Of a stretch of 64,000 bases of DNA, positions 36,813 through 44,713 are shown one piece after another (within the stretch, counting starts at the first letter, position 1; every line of letters starts with the position of its first letter). The notes under the pieces are model-generated. The model worked only from the letters and a program-made list of their open reading frames with translations. It searched no databases and was not told the origin of the DNA. The translations under genes and the position numbers were made by a program. The stretch is from Pannonibacter phragmitetus_B (lineage in GTDB: Bacteria > Pseudomonadota > Alphaproteobacteria > Rhizobiales > Stappiaceae): NCBI RefSeq assembly GCF_050510895.1, contig NZ_JBNINT010000001.1, positions 186,001 to 250,000 of the forward strand. The letters run 5' to 3'.

Positions 36813-37607
36813 TTACTCGGCTGCGCTCTTCAGCAGCTTCTGCAGCTGGGCCTTGATGAACTCGTTGCCGGCGACCACTGTGCCGGTCTCCAGCATCGTG
36901 TCCTTGCCGTCGATGTCGCTGACATAACCGCCAGCTTCGCGGATCATCAGGATGCCGGCTGCGATGTCCCAGGGGTTCAGGCTGTGCTCCCAGAAGCCGT
37001 CGAGACGGCCCGAAGCGACATAGGCAAGGTCAAGTGCGGCTGCGCCGATGCGGCGGACGCCGGCGACTTCCGGCATCACATAGCGCAGTTCCTTGAGGGC
37101 ACGGCCATGGTCGCCGCGGCCGAGGAACGGCAGGCCGGTGCCAATCAGGCTGTCCGGCAGGGCGGTGCGGGCGGCAACGCGCAGGCGGCGGTCATTGACG
37201 AAGGCGCCACGGCCGCGCTCGGCCGTGTAAAGTTCGTCCATGACAGGATTGAAAATCACGCCTGCAACGATCTGGCCCTGACGTTCCAGTGCAATGGAGA
37301 TCGCAAAGACCGGGATGCCGTGCAGGAAATTGGTGGTGCCGTCGAGCGGATCGACGATCCAGCGGTGCTGGCCATCCTCGCCCGCAATTTCGCCGGACTC
37401 TTCCATCAGCAGGCCATAGGTCGGGCGCGCCTTGGTCAGTTCTGTGCGGATGATGTCTTCTGCGCGGCGGTCGGCGGCTGACACGAAGTCACCGGGGCCC
37501 TTGCGCGAGACCTGGAGGTTTTCGACTTCGCCGAAGTCACGCACGAGCGAACGTCCGGCCTTCATTGCCGCCTGGACCATTACGTTGAGGATTGCTGTAC
37601 GTGCCAT
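36813..37607 (-). CDS. suhB: Inositol-1-monophosphatase SuhB
   Basis: A 264-residue Mg-dependent phosphatase with all family motifs: MEESGE near residue 70, WIVDPLDGTTNFLHG near 83-97 and LNPWDIAAGILMIREAGG near 210-227. The TTNF form marks true inositol monophosphatases, unlike the TRSF enzyme at the window start. In E. coli SuhB also binds transcription complexes at rRNA operons; whether that holds here is unknown. Between efp and the MotA/OmpA-like pair, same strand. Confidence 0.92.
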   Translation of the reverse strand: MARTAILNVMVQAAMKAGRSLVRDFGEVENLQVSRKGPGDFVSAADRRAEDIIRTELTKARPTYGLLMEESGEIAGEDGQHRWIVDPLDGTTNFLHGIPVFAISIALERQGQIVAGVIFNPVMDELYTAERGRGAFVNDRRLRVAARTALPDSLIGTGLPFLGRGDHGRALKELRYVMPEVAGVRRIGAAALDLAYVASGRLDGFWEHSLNPWDIAAGILMIREAGGYVSDIDGKDTMLETGTVVAGNEFIKAQLQKLLKSAAE

Positions 37608-37687
37608 GATCTGTCTTGCCGGGTCTTTAGAATGGGGAGCCCGGCACCCCAGGGGAGCGCCGGGCGGAAGGATATTCAGAGTAAAGA

Positions 37688-38251
37688 TCAGTCTGCGCGG
37701 CGGACGTATTCGACCGTGCCGGTGTCGACGATGATCTTCTCGCCAGCGGTGATGAACGGGGGCACGAGGACGCGCACGCCGTTTTCCAGAATGGCCGGCT
37801 TGTAGGACGAGGACTGGGTCTGGCCCTTCACCACGGCATCGGCCTCGGTGATCTGCAGGGTGACGAACTGCGGCAGGGTGATGCCGATCGGCTTTTCCTC
37901 ATGCAGTTCCACGGTCACCATCATGCCGTCCTGAAGGAAGGCAGCGCGGTCACCAACGAAGTCCTTCTGCAGCTCAAGCTGCTCGTAGGTTTCGGTGTCC
38001 ATGAAAATTAGGACGTCTTCCTGGATGTAGAGGAACTGGAAGTCCTTCTGCTCCAGGCGGACGCGCTCGACCTTGTCTTCCGAGCGGAAGCGCTCATTCA
38101 GCTTGCGGCCGTCGATGAGGTTCTTCATTTCCACCTGGGCGAACGCGCCACCCTTGCCGGGCTTGACGTGGTCCACCTTGACGACCGCCCAGAGCGTCTC
38201 CTGATGCTGGAGAACATTGCCGGGCTTGATCTCGTTACCGTTGATCTTCAT
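37688..38251 (-). CDS. efp: Translation elongation factor P
   Basis: A 187-residue three-domain factor that relieves ribosomes stalled at polyproline. MKINGNEIKPGNVLQHQETL starts it, and the loop HVKPGKGGAF carries lysine 33, equivalent to the beta-lysylated Lys34 of E. coli. The C-terminal domain ends ILENGVRVLVPPFITAGEK-IIVDTGTVEYVRRAD. EpmA/EpmB genes are not in the window. Full length for the family. Confidence 0.96.
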   Translation of the reverse strand: MKINGNEIKPGNVLQHQETLWAVVKVDHVKPGKGGAFAQVEMKNLIDGRKLNERFRSEDKVERVRLEQKDFQFLYIQEDVLIFMDTETYEQLELQKDFVGDRAAFLQDGMMVTVELHEEKPIGITLPQFVTLQITEADAVVKGQTQSSSYKPAILENGVRVLVPPFITAGEKIIVDTGTVEYVRRAD

Positions 38252-38387
38252 GAAACGACCGATTGATTAGGGCGTGAAACCTGACGGTGCATCCGCGCTC
38301 TGCGGTGTAAGGGCGGCGAGCGGGCACCAATGACGCGCCTGTCCAACACAAAACGGGCACAAATTCAAGGAAAAACCTGCAAAGCGG

Positions 38388-39742
38388 TTACTTGTCAGGG
38401 GTGGAATTGGCCGGATCCAGCGGTTTGGGGATCAACGTGGCGGTCAAGGCGCCTGCCCGCTCCATGGCCTTGGTCACTGTTTCCTGGTCCAGCGAGCCCA
38501 CGTAGCCATCCAGCTCCAGATCCGAAAGGCCAAGCGCGCGCGCCACATAGTGCCATGCGGCAGCCTCGACCTGATCAACCGGGCGGCCTCGGCCGAAAGC
38601 ATAGATGCGGGCGAGCCGGTTCATGCCCACCGGATTTCCGGCCCGGGCAGCCCGCTCGAACCAGTTTGCGGCTTCTGCCTCATCCGGTTCGACGCCGCGC
38701 CCCTGAAAGCGCAGGATGCCGTAGTAGACCTGTGCCGAGGTATGGCCCCGCCGTGCGGCACGGCCCAGCCAGTTCGCGCCCTTGATCGGATCGCGCACCT
38801 TCTCGCCGCCTTCGAGAAACTGAAGGCCGAGGGCGTATTGCGCTTCCACGTCATCCTTTTCGGCGGCCTCCAGCAGCAGCTGGGAAGCGCGCTCCTCGTC
38901 ATAAGGGCGGCCTTCGCCCTCCTGATAGAGGATAGCCAGATTGTACATGGCGCCCGGAATGCCTGCGTCAGCGGCCTTCTGGAAGAGATCGGCCGCCTTT
39001 TTCTTGTCAGCCTCTACACCGTCGCCCAGCAGATACATTTGCCCCAGGCGATAGGCTGCGTTGGGGTCGCCGGAAGTGCTTGCGACCTGATACCACTCCG
39101 CAGCCTTCTTCCAGTCCCTGGCGACGCCCAGGCCTGTTTCATGCATCACACCCAGCAGAGTCTGGGCAGCACGGTCTCCTCCTCGGCCAGCGGCGTGGCA
39201 ACGGCAACAGCCGTCAGATACCAGCCGCGCTGGAAGACGCCATAAGCGAAGTTGGCGTCAATCGGCTCACCCGGCTCCATCAGCGGCGGTCCAGCCTCAA
39301 GCAGGCTGACAAGCGGCTCCGGTTCATAGCGCGCAAGGGCACGTGCGGCTGCATCGGCCTCGCCCGCCGTTTCGGCTGCCGTGCCTTCAGCGGCATCCTG
39401 TGTGGCAGGAGGCTGGCTCACGGCTGCCTCGCCCGCTGGCGCTTGCGCTGCCGGGGTTTCGCCAGGTTTGGCTTCTGCGGCTGGCGGGGCGGCCTGCTCA
39501 GTTGCCGTTGCCGGTGCCGGTGCTGGAGATGCGGCGGGCGCTTCGGCGGGTGCAGGCGTTGCGGGGGCGGCCGTTTGCGCGAGGCTGCCGCCCGAGGCTG
39601 CGCAAAGCGCAGCCAGCGCCAGACCTGCCAAAGCCAGACCCGGTGCGCCGGGCCTCAGACCGCGGCGCAGGGGCGGGCGGGCAATTGCCTCCGCCGTTTC
39701 GGGAAACTGGCTTCCGGTCATGGTCCGGCGCGGGAGGGTCAT
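38388..39742 (-). CDS. Sel1-repeat exported protein (one frameshift)
   Basis: A 451-residue protein with a basic N-terminus, a hydrophobic signal or anchor (LALAGLALAALCAASGGSLA), a long Ala/Pro/Glu-rich linker (about 55-130) and six or more Sel1-type repeats (for example AAYRLGQMYLLGDGVEADKK, AMYNLAILYQEGEGRPYDEE, GMNRLARIYAFGRGRPVDQV). One base is missing near 39178; GAGGAGGGAGACC in place of GAGGAGGAGACC gives LAEEGDRAAQTLLGVMHETG and joins the two halves. Sel1 repeats mediate protein contacts; no enzyme domain is seen. Its ATG overlaps the stop of the thiE-like gene. Confidence 0.85.
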
Positions 39743-40428
39743 TCCTCATCCTCTTCAAACGGGTGCTGATCGAGAATTTCATTGGCAAGGCGCACGGCTT
39801 CTGCCGGGCCTTCCGGATGCTGCCAGATGGCGTCCTTCAGGGCAACGAAGTCCGCCTTCGTATCTGCGGTTTCGCCGAGGGTCGCCAGATCATTGCCGCC
39901 CAGGGCAACGCAAGGCGTGGAGAACAGCTCCGCCCACCATTCAGCGCGCTCCAGTGTTTTTGCATGGGCGCCGGGCTGCTCTTCAAGGTCCAGCCGGCCG
40001 AAGAACAGATAGTCCACGCCGCTTTCGGCGATCTCCATTTCCTCGTGCTTCATCTTGGTGCCGCCTGCGCCGACAATGCGTGCCGGCTGCAGGCTTTCCA
40101 TCGCCAGCTTGATGTCTTCGAACGAGGTATCCACATGGGCGCCGTCGGCACCCGTGCGGCCGGTCACCTGCGTGTCGCGGTAGATCAGCGCGGCGGCTTC
40201 CGCCTTCTGGATCATGGGCACCAGCTTTGCAGCCGTTTCCTGCAGGGCCTTGGCGGTTGCCTCGGGCTGAAAGATGAGCACGCAGGCCACATCTCCGCCC
40301 GACAGCGCCGCTTCAAGGCGCGGGGCAAAGGCTTCGAGATCGAAAACGGGCGGCGTAACCAGATAAAGGCGCGGGCGGTTCAAGGCGGTATCCGTCTGTT
40401 GGGCCCGGTATGCGGGCGCATGGAACAT
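39739..40428 (-). CDS. Thiamine phosphate synthase family protein (ThiE-like)
   Basis: A 229-residue TMP-synthase/TenI-fold protein: RLYLVTPPVFDLEAFAPRLE, DGAHVDTSF, RIVGAGGTKM, and FFGRLDLEE with VALGGND near the end. Canonical ThiE has DGVHLGQ and GxGPVF motifs that are altered here (DGAHVDT), so thiamine synthesis is doubtful; this branch accompanies the glycolytic gap-pgk-fba genes in many Hyphomicrobiales. The ATG at 40428 (MFHAPAYRAQ) is chosen over 40464. Coupled to the Sel1 gene by a 4-base overlap. Confidence 0.72.
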   Translation of the reverse strand: MFHAPAYRAQQTDTALNRPRLYLVTPPVFDLEAFAPRLEAALSGGDVACVLIFQPEATAKALQETAAKLVPMIQKAEAAALIYRDTQVTGRTGADGAHVDTSFEDIKLAMESLQPARIVGAGGTKMKHEEMEIAESGVDYLFFGRLDLEEQPGAHAKTLERAEWWAELFSTPCVALGGNDLATLGETADTKADFVALKDAIWQHPEGPAEAVRLANEILDQHPFEEDEE

Positions 40429-40641
40429 ACCTATGTCCCTAAAGACGGCAAAAGCACGACGCAAGCGCAGAGATGGATGCAGAAGCTTCCGGCTGCGGAA
40501 TGTTGCGGCTGAAGGGACGATACCTGCAGGAGAGTAGCGCGCTGCCGCGCCAATTGCTCAGGCGGTCGCCCCCGGGCGGAACGCAGTGCAGACATGGGGC
40601 GACCGCTTTGAAGGGCGGTGAGGTGCGGATTTACCGGTAGC

Positions 40642-40665
40642 AAAAAAGCCGGAGCAGTGCCCCGG
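40642..40665 (-). terminator. Terminator downstream of fba
   Basis: Stem GCCGG(G)GCA/TGC(T)CCGGC at 40648-40665, followed on the minus strand by TTTTTT (40647-40642). Confidence 0.8.
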
Positions 40666-40700
40666 CCTCTTGATATCTTTCTTCGTGAAGGCTGAAGGCC

Positions 40701-41768
40701 TTACGAGATCTTCGGGTCCAGCGCGCCGGACTTGTAGCGGGCGGCCATTTCCGTGAGGGTGAGGACGCGCTTGATCTTCGAGGCCTGACCAGCGGTGTTG
40801 AAGGCTTCCAGACGCTCCTTGCAGAGCTTGGTCATGGCATCGCGGGCGGGCTTGAGATACTTGCGCGGGTCGAACTCGCCCGGGTTCTCGGCAAGGATCT
40901 TGCGGATCTGGCCGGTCATCGCCATGCGGTTGTCGGTGTCAATGTTGATCTTGCGCACGCCGTTCTTGATGCCGCGCTGGATTTCTTCCACCGGCACGCC
41001 CCAGGTCTGGGGCATCTTGCCGCCGTACTGGTTGATGATGTCCTGCAGGTCCTGCGGCACCGAGGAAGACCCGTGCATCACCAGATGGGTTTCCGGCAGG
41101 CGGCGGTGGATTTCCTCGATCACGTGCATGGCAAGGATCGCGCCGTCCGGCTTGCGGGTGAACTTGTAGGCGCCGTGGCTGGTGCCCATGGCGATGGCCA
41201 GCGCGTCAACCTTGGTCTCGCGCACGAACTTCACCGCTTCTTCCGGATCGGTCAGCAGCTGGTCGTGGCTCAGCTGGCCTTCGGCGCCGTGGCCGTCTTC
41301 CGCTTCGCCCATGCCGCTTTCGAGACTGCCAAGCACGCCCAGCTCGCCTTCGACGGAGATGCCGCCCAGATGGGACATGTCGGTGACGGCCTTGGTGACG
41401 CCAACGTTATAGGCCCAGTCGGCTGGGGTCTTGCCGTCAGCCTTCAGCGAGCCGTCCATCATCACCGAGGTGAAACCTGCCTGGATGGCAGTCATGCAGG
41501 TGGCCGGTTCGTTGCCATGGTCGAGATGCACACAGACGGGAATGTGCGGATAGATCTCCGTCACCGCGTCCATCATGTGCTTCAGCATGACGTCATGGGC
41601 ATAGGAACGGGCGCCGCGCGAGGCCTGGATGATGACCGGGGAATCGGTCGCATCAGCGGCTTCCATGATGGAAAGCGCCTGTTCCATATTGTTGATGTTG
41701 AAGGCCGGAACGCCGTAGTCGTGTTCCGCGGCATGATCGAGCAATTGACGAAGTGTAATGCGTGCCAT
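40701..41768 (-). CDS. fba: Fructose-bisphosphate aldolase, class II (Calvin-cycle subtype)
   Basis: Zinc enzyme that cleaves fructose-1,6-bisphosphate to triose phosphates (and can condense sedoheptulose bisphosphate). The 355-residue protein has the zinc ligands in CVHLDHGNE and MHGSSSVP, plus GVSVEGELG-like ISVEGELGVLG and RKINIDTDNRMA. The N-terminus MARITLRQLLDHAAEHDYGV matches the CbbA/Calvin-cycle subtype. CAGGAGAGATTTCG precedes the ATG at 41768, so the long in-frame N-terminal extension to 41963 is not used. Confidence 0.95.
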   Translation of the reverse strand: MARITLRQLLDHAAEHDYGVPAFNINNMEQALSIMEAADATDSPVIIQASRGARSYAHDVMLKHMMDAVTEIYPHIPVCVHLDHGNEPATCMTAIQAGFTSVMMDGSLKADGKTPADWAYNVGVTKAVTDMSHLGGISVEGELGVLGSLESGMGEAEDGHGAEGQLSHDQLLTDPEEAVKFVRETKVDALAIAMGTSHGAYKFTRKPDGAILAMHVIEEIHRRLPETHLVMHGSSSVPQDLQDIINQYGGKMPQTWGVPVEEIQRGIKNGVRKINIDTDNRMAMTGQIRKILAENPGEFDPRKYLKPARDAMTKLCKERLEAFNTAGQASKIKRVLTLTEMAARYKSGALDPKIS

Positions 41769-42148
41769 CGAAATCTCTCCTGTTCCAGATCCATGCGAAG
41801 CCCTGACCCGGCTCCAGACCTGCCTGCTCAAACACTGCGCGTGGATTGTTCGTTCCATTGGCCTTGCCAATTGAACGAAGCGTTTTCCCGCGCTGGCCGT
41901 GCAAAGGCAGCGTGGGCCGCAGATAAGTTTCGCACTGCGACAAAACCGTGGCCGTTCTAGCAAAATTCAGCGGTTTGGGAAGATGGGGCTGGAGCCCATA
42001 AATCAATTTAAATGCCGGTAAACGCAGGAAAATTCGATCATTTTTAATTTGATGGTCGAATTAAATAAGCCGCCTGCAGGGCTTTTGGCCGAAATGCGGC
42101 GCGCCAATACTGGACTGGCGCGCCGCAAGACTTCAAGGGATGTCAGGC
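41769..42148 (-). other. Promoter region of fba, with a spaced inverted repeat
   Basis: 380 bases between pgk and fba with no credible gene. The right side is markedly AT-rich (about 42000-42068) and holds the inverted repeat AATTCGA-N18-TCGAATT (42031-42037/42056-42062), a possible regulator site. The pgk terminator hairpin lies at 42096-42126. fba therefore probably has its own promoter rather than relying on readthrough from pgk. Confidence 0.5.
42096..42126 (-). terminator. Probable terminator hairpin downstream of pgk
   Basis: Perfect 11-bp stem GCGGCGCGCCA/TGGCGCGCCGC (42096-42106/42116-42126); on the minus strand only ATTTC follows, so the T tract is weak. Confidence 0.6.
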
Positions 42149-43342
42149 TCAGGCCTGAAGCGCGGTCACGCCCGGCAGGTCCTTGCCTTCCAGCCATTCG
42201 AGGAAGGCCCCGCCAGCGGTGGAGACGTAGGAGAAGTCACCGGCTGCGCCTGCATGGTTGAGGGCAGCCACCGTGTCACCACCACCTGCGACGGAAAGCA
42301 GCTTGCCTTCCCTGGTGCGGCTGGCTGCATGCTGGGCAGCGGCAACGGTTGCCGTGTCGAAGGGCTCGATTTCGAAGGCGCCGAGCGGGCCGTTCCACAC
42401 GAGCGTGGAAGCGCCGTCGATCTTGGCCTTCACGGTCTTGATGGAGGCCGCACCCACGTCCAGCATCATGGCATCAGCCGGGATCGCATCCAGGGCAACG
42501 GTCTCGTTGTCAGCGCCTGCCTTGAACTCGCGGGCAACGACTGCATCCACCGGCAGCACGATCTCACAGCCGGCCTTTTCGGCGGCAGCCATGATCTTCA
42601 GCGCGGTCGGAGCCAAGTCATGCTCGCACAGGGACTTGCCGACATTGACGCCCTTGGCAGCGAGGAACGTATTGGCCATGCCGCCGCCGATGACGAGCAT
42701 GTCCACGCGGGTGACGAGGTTTTCCAGGAGGTCGATCTTGGAGGAGACCTTCGCACCGCCGACAACGGCCAGAACCGGGCGCTTGGGCGAGCCAAGGGCC
42801 GCACCCAGAGCTTCCAGCTCAGCCTGCATGGAACGGCCGGCATAGGCCGGCAGCAGGCGGGCAAGCCCCTCGGTGGAGGCATGGGCGCGGTGCGCGGCAG
42901 AGAAGGCGTCATTCACATAGAGGTCGCCGTTGGCGGCCAGAGCGGCAGCGAAGTCGGCGCCGTTCTTTTCCTCGTCCTTGTGGAAGCGTGTGTTTTCCAA
43001 CAGCAGCACATCGCCGTCCTGCATGGCGGCGACGGCACCGGCCGCAGCTTCGCCGATGCAATCGGCGCAGAAGGCAACCGGGCGGCCGATCACGGCAGCA
43101 ACCGCCGGGGCGACCGGCGAGAGGCTCATGTCTGCCACGACCTCACCCTTCGGACGGCCGAAATGGGCGAGCAGGATGACCTTGGCACCCTTGTCCGACA
43201 GTTCGCGGATGGTGGGGGCGACGGCGCGGATGCGGGTGTCGTCGGTGATCTTGCCGTCCTTCATGGGGACGTTGAGGTCCACACGCACAAGGGCGCGCTT
43301 GCCTGCAGGTTCCTGAATATCGTCGATGGTCTTGAAGGACAT
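42149..43342 (-). CDS. pgk: Phosphoglycerate kinase
   Basis: Transfers phosphate from 1,3-bisphosphoglycerate to ADP. The 397-residue protein has the substrate-binding RALVRVDLNVPMKDG near the N-terminus, LLAHFGRPKGE, the ATP-site GGAKVSSKIDLLENL and the C-terminal GGGDTVAAL. The ATG at 43342 (MSFKTIDDIQ) is chosen; 43453 would add an unrelated 37 residues. Downstream of gap. Confidence 0.96.
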   Translation of the reverse strand: MSFKTIDDIQEPAGKRALVRVDLNVPMKDGKITDDTRIRAVAPTIRELSDKGAKVILLAHFGRPKGEVVADMSLSPVAPAVAAVIGRPVAFCADCIGEAAAGAVAAMQDGDVLLLENTRFHKDEEKNGADFAAALAANGDLYVNDAFSAAHRAHASTEGLARLLPAYAGRSMQAELEALGAALGSPKRPVLAVVGGAKVSSKIDLLENLVTRVDMLVIGGGMANTFLAAKGVNVGKSLCEHDLAPTALKIMAAAEKAGCEIVLPVDAVVAREFKAGADNETVALDAIPADAMMLDVGAASIKTVKAKIDGASTLVWNGPLGAFEIEPFDTATVAAAQHAASRTREGKLLSVAGGGDTVAALNHAGAAGDFSYVSTAGGAFLEWLEGKDLPGVTALQA

Positions 43343-43474
43343 GGATCTCATCCTTGAGAGCTGGCTTGAAAGCTGCGCCGCCGTAATGCGGGGCGCCCGA
43401 ACTGGAAGCGCTGGCCTTCGGATCACGGAGGAGGCCGGATCACGGCGGGCCATCGGGGACTTGCCCCGGCAGAA

Positions 43475-43503
43475 GGAAAAGGGCGGGCACCGGGCCCGCC
43501 CTT
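43475..43503 (-). terminator. Terminator downstream of gap
   Basis: Stem AAGGGCGGGC/GCCCGCCCTT with a 5-base loop (43479-43503), followed on the minus strand by TTCC. It suggests gap and pgk are at least partly separate transcripts. Confidence 0.7.
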
Positions 43504-43517
43504 CAGTCAGTGGTGCA

Positions 43518-44528
43518 TCAGATATGCTTGGCGAGTGCCACTGCGGTGTCCGACATGCGGTTGGAGAAGCCCCACTCGTTGTCGTACCAGCTCATGATGC
43601 GCACCAGCGTGCCGTCCATGACCTTGGTCTGGTCCATGTGGAAGATCGAGGAGTGGCTGTCATGGTTGAAGTCCATGGACACCAGCGGCTCGTCGGTGAA
43701 GCCGAGGATGCCCTTCAGCTTGCCGTTGGCAGCGTCACGGATGGCGCTGTTGATCTCTTCCACAGTGGTGGAGCGCTTGGCGATGAACTTGAAATCCACC
43801 ACGGAAACGTTCGGGGTGGGTACGCGCACGGACACGCCGTCCAGCTTGCCATTCAGCTCCGGCAGCACGAGGCCCACGGCCTTGGCAGCACCGGTCGAGG
43901 TCGGGATCATGGACATGGCTGCAGCGCGGGCGCGGTACAGGTCCTTGTGCATGGTGTCCAGCGTCGGCTGGTCGCCGGTGTAGGAGTGGATCGTGGTCAT
44001 GAAGCCCTTCTCGATGCCGATAGCGGCATTGAGAACGTAAGCAACCGGAGCCAGGCAGTTCGTGGTGCAGGATGCGTTGGAAACGACCAGGTCGGCAGCC
44101 GTCAGGGCATCGTGGTTCACGCCGTAAACGATGGTCTTGTCAGCGCCATTGGACGGAGCAGAGACGAGAACGCGCTTGGCGCCAGCGGCCAGATGCGCTT
44201 CGGCCTTCGGCTTGTCGGTGAAGATGCCGGTGCACTCCATGGCAACATCGACACCCAGCTCGCCGTGCGGCAGCTCCTTCGGGTCGCGGATCGCGGTCAC
44301 CTTGATCGGCTTGCCGCCGTTGATGCGGATGCTGTCGCCTTCCACGGCGACGGTCGCCGGGAACTTGCCGTGCACCGAATCATGACGCAGCAGATGTGCG
44401 TTGGTTTCCACCGGGCCGAGGTCGTTGATGGACACGACTTCGATGTCGGTGCGGCCGGACTCGACGATCGCGCGCAGCACGTTGCGGCCGATGCGGCCAA
44501 ATCCATTGATCGAAACCTTGGTCACCAT
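43518..44528 (-). CDS. gap: Glyceraldehyde-3-phosphate dehydrogenase, type I
   Basis: 336-residue NAD(P)-dependent enzyme with the Rossmann start KVSINGFGRIGRNVLRA, the catalytic cysteine in SNASCTTNCLAP, TGAAKAVG-type phosphate site and the C-terminal WYDNEWGFSNRM. The residue after the second strand is Asn-Asp (VSINDLG), which usually favours NAD. GGGAGTTATTCAC precedes the ATG at 44528. Between tkt and pgk, all on the minus strand. Confidence 0.96.
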   Translation of the reverse strand: MVTKVSINGFGRIGRNVLRAIVESGRTDIEVVSINDLGPVETNAHLLRHDSVHGKFPATVAVEGDSIRINGGKPIKVTAIRDPKELPHGELGVDVAMECTGIFTDKPKAEAHLAAGAKRVLVSAPSNGADKTIVYGVNHDALTAADLVVSNASCTTNCLAPVAYVLNAAIGIEKGFMTTIHSYTGDQPTLDTMHKDLYRARAAAMSMIPTSTGAAKAVGLVLPELNGKLDGVSVRVPTPNVSVVDFKFIAKRSTTVEEINSAIRDAANGKLKGILGFTDEPLVSMDFNHDSHSSIFHMDQTKVMDGTLVRIMSWYDNEWGFSNRMSDTAVALAKHI

Positions 44529-44713
44529 GTGAATAACTCCCATACATGCGTGGCGCCGTTATGGAGGCGCCTTTCGCCAGCCCAGACCGGGCCGGCCTTG
44601 CGAAAGGGCAGGAGAGGGCCTGCCCGGGCTCAGGAGCCCCGCCGCACGGCGGAGGCGAGAGTTCTGGTGTCTTCCGACGCGGCAGGCGCAGGGCCTGTGT
44701 CCGCAAGGCCGGA

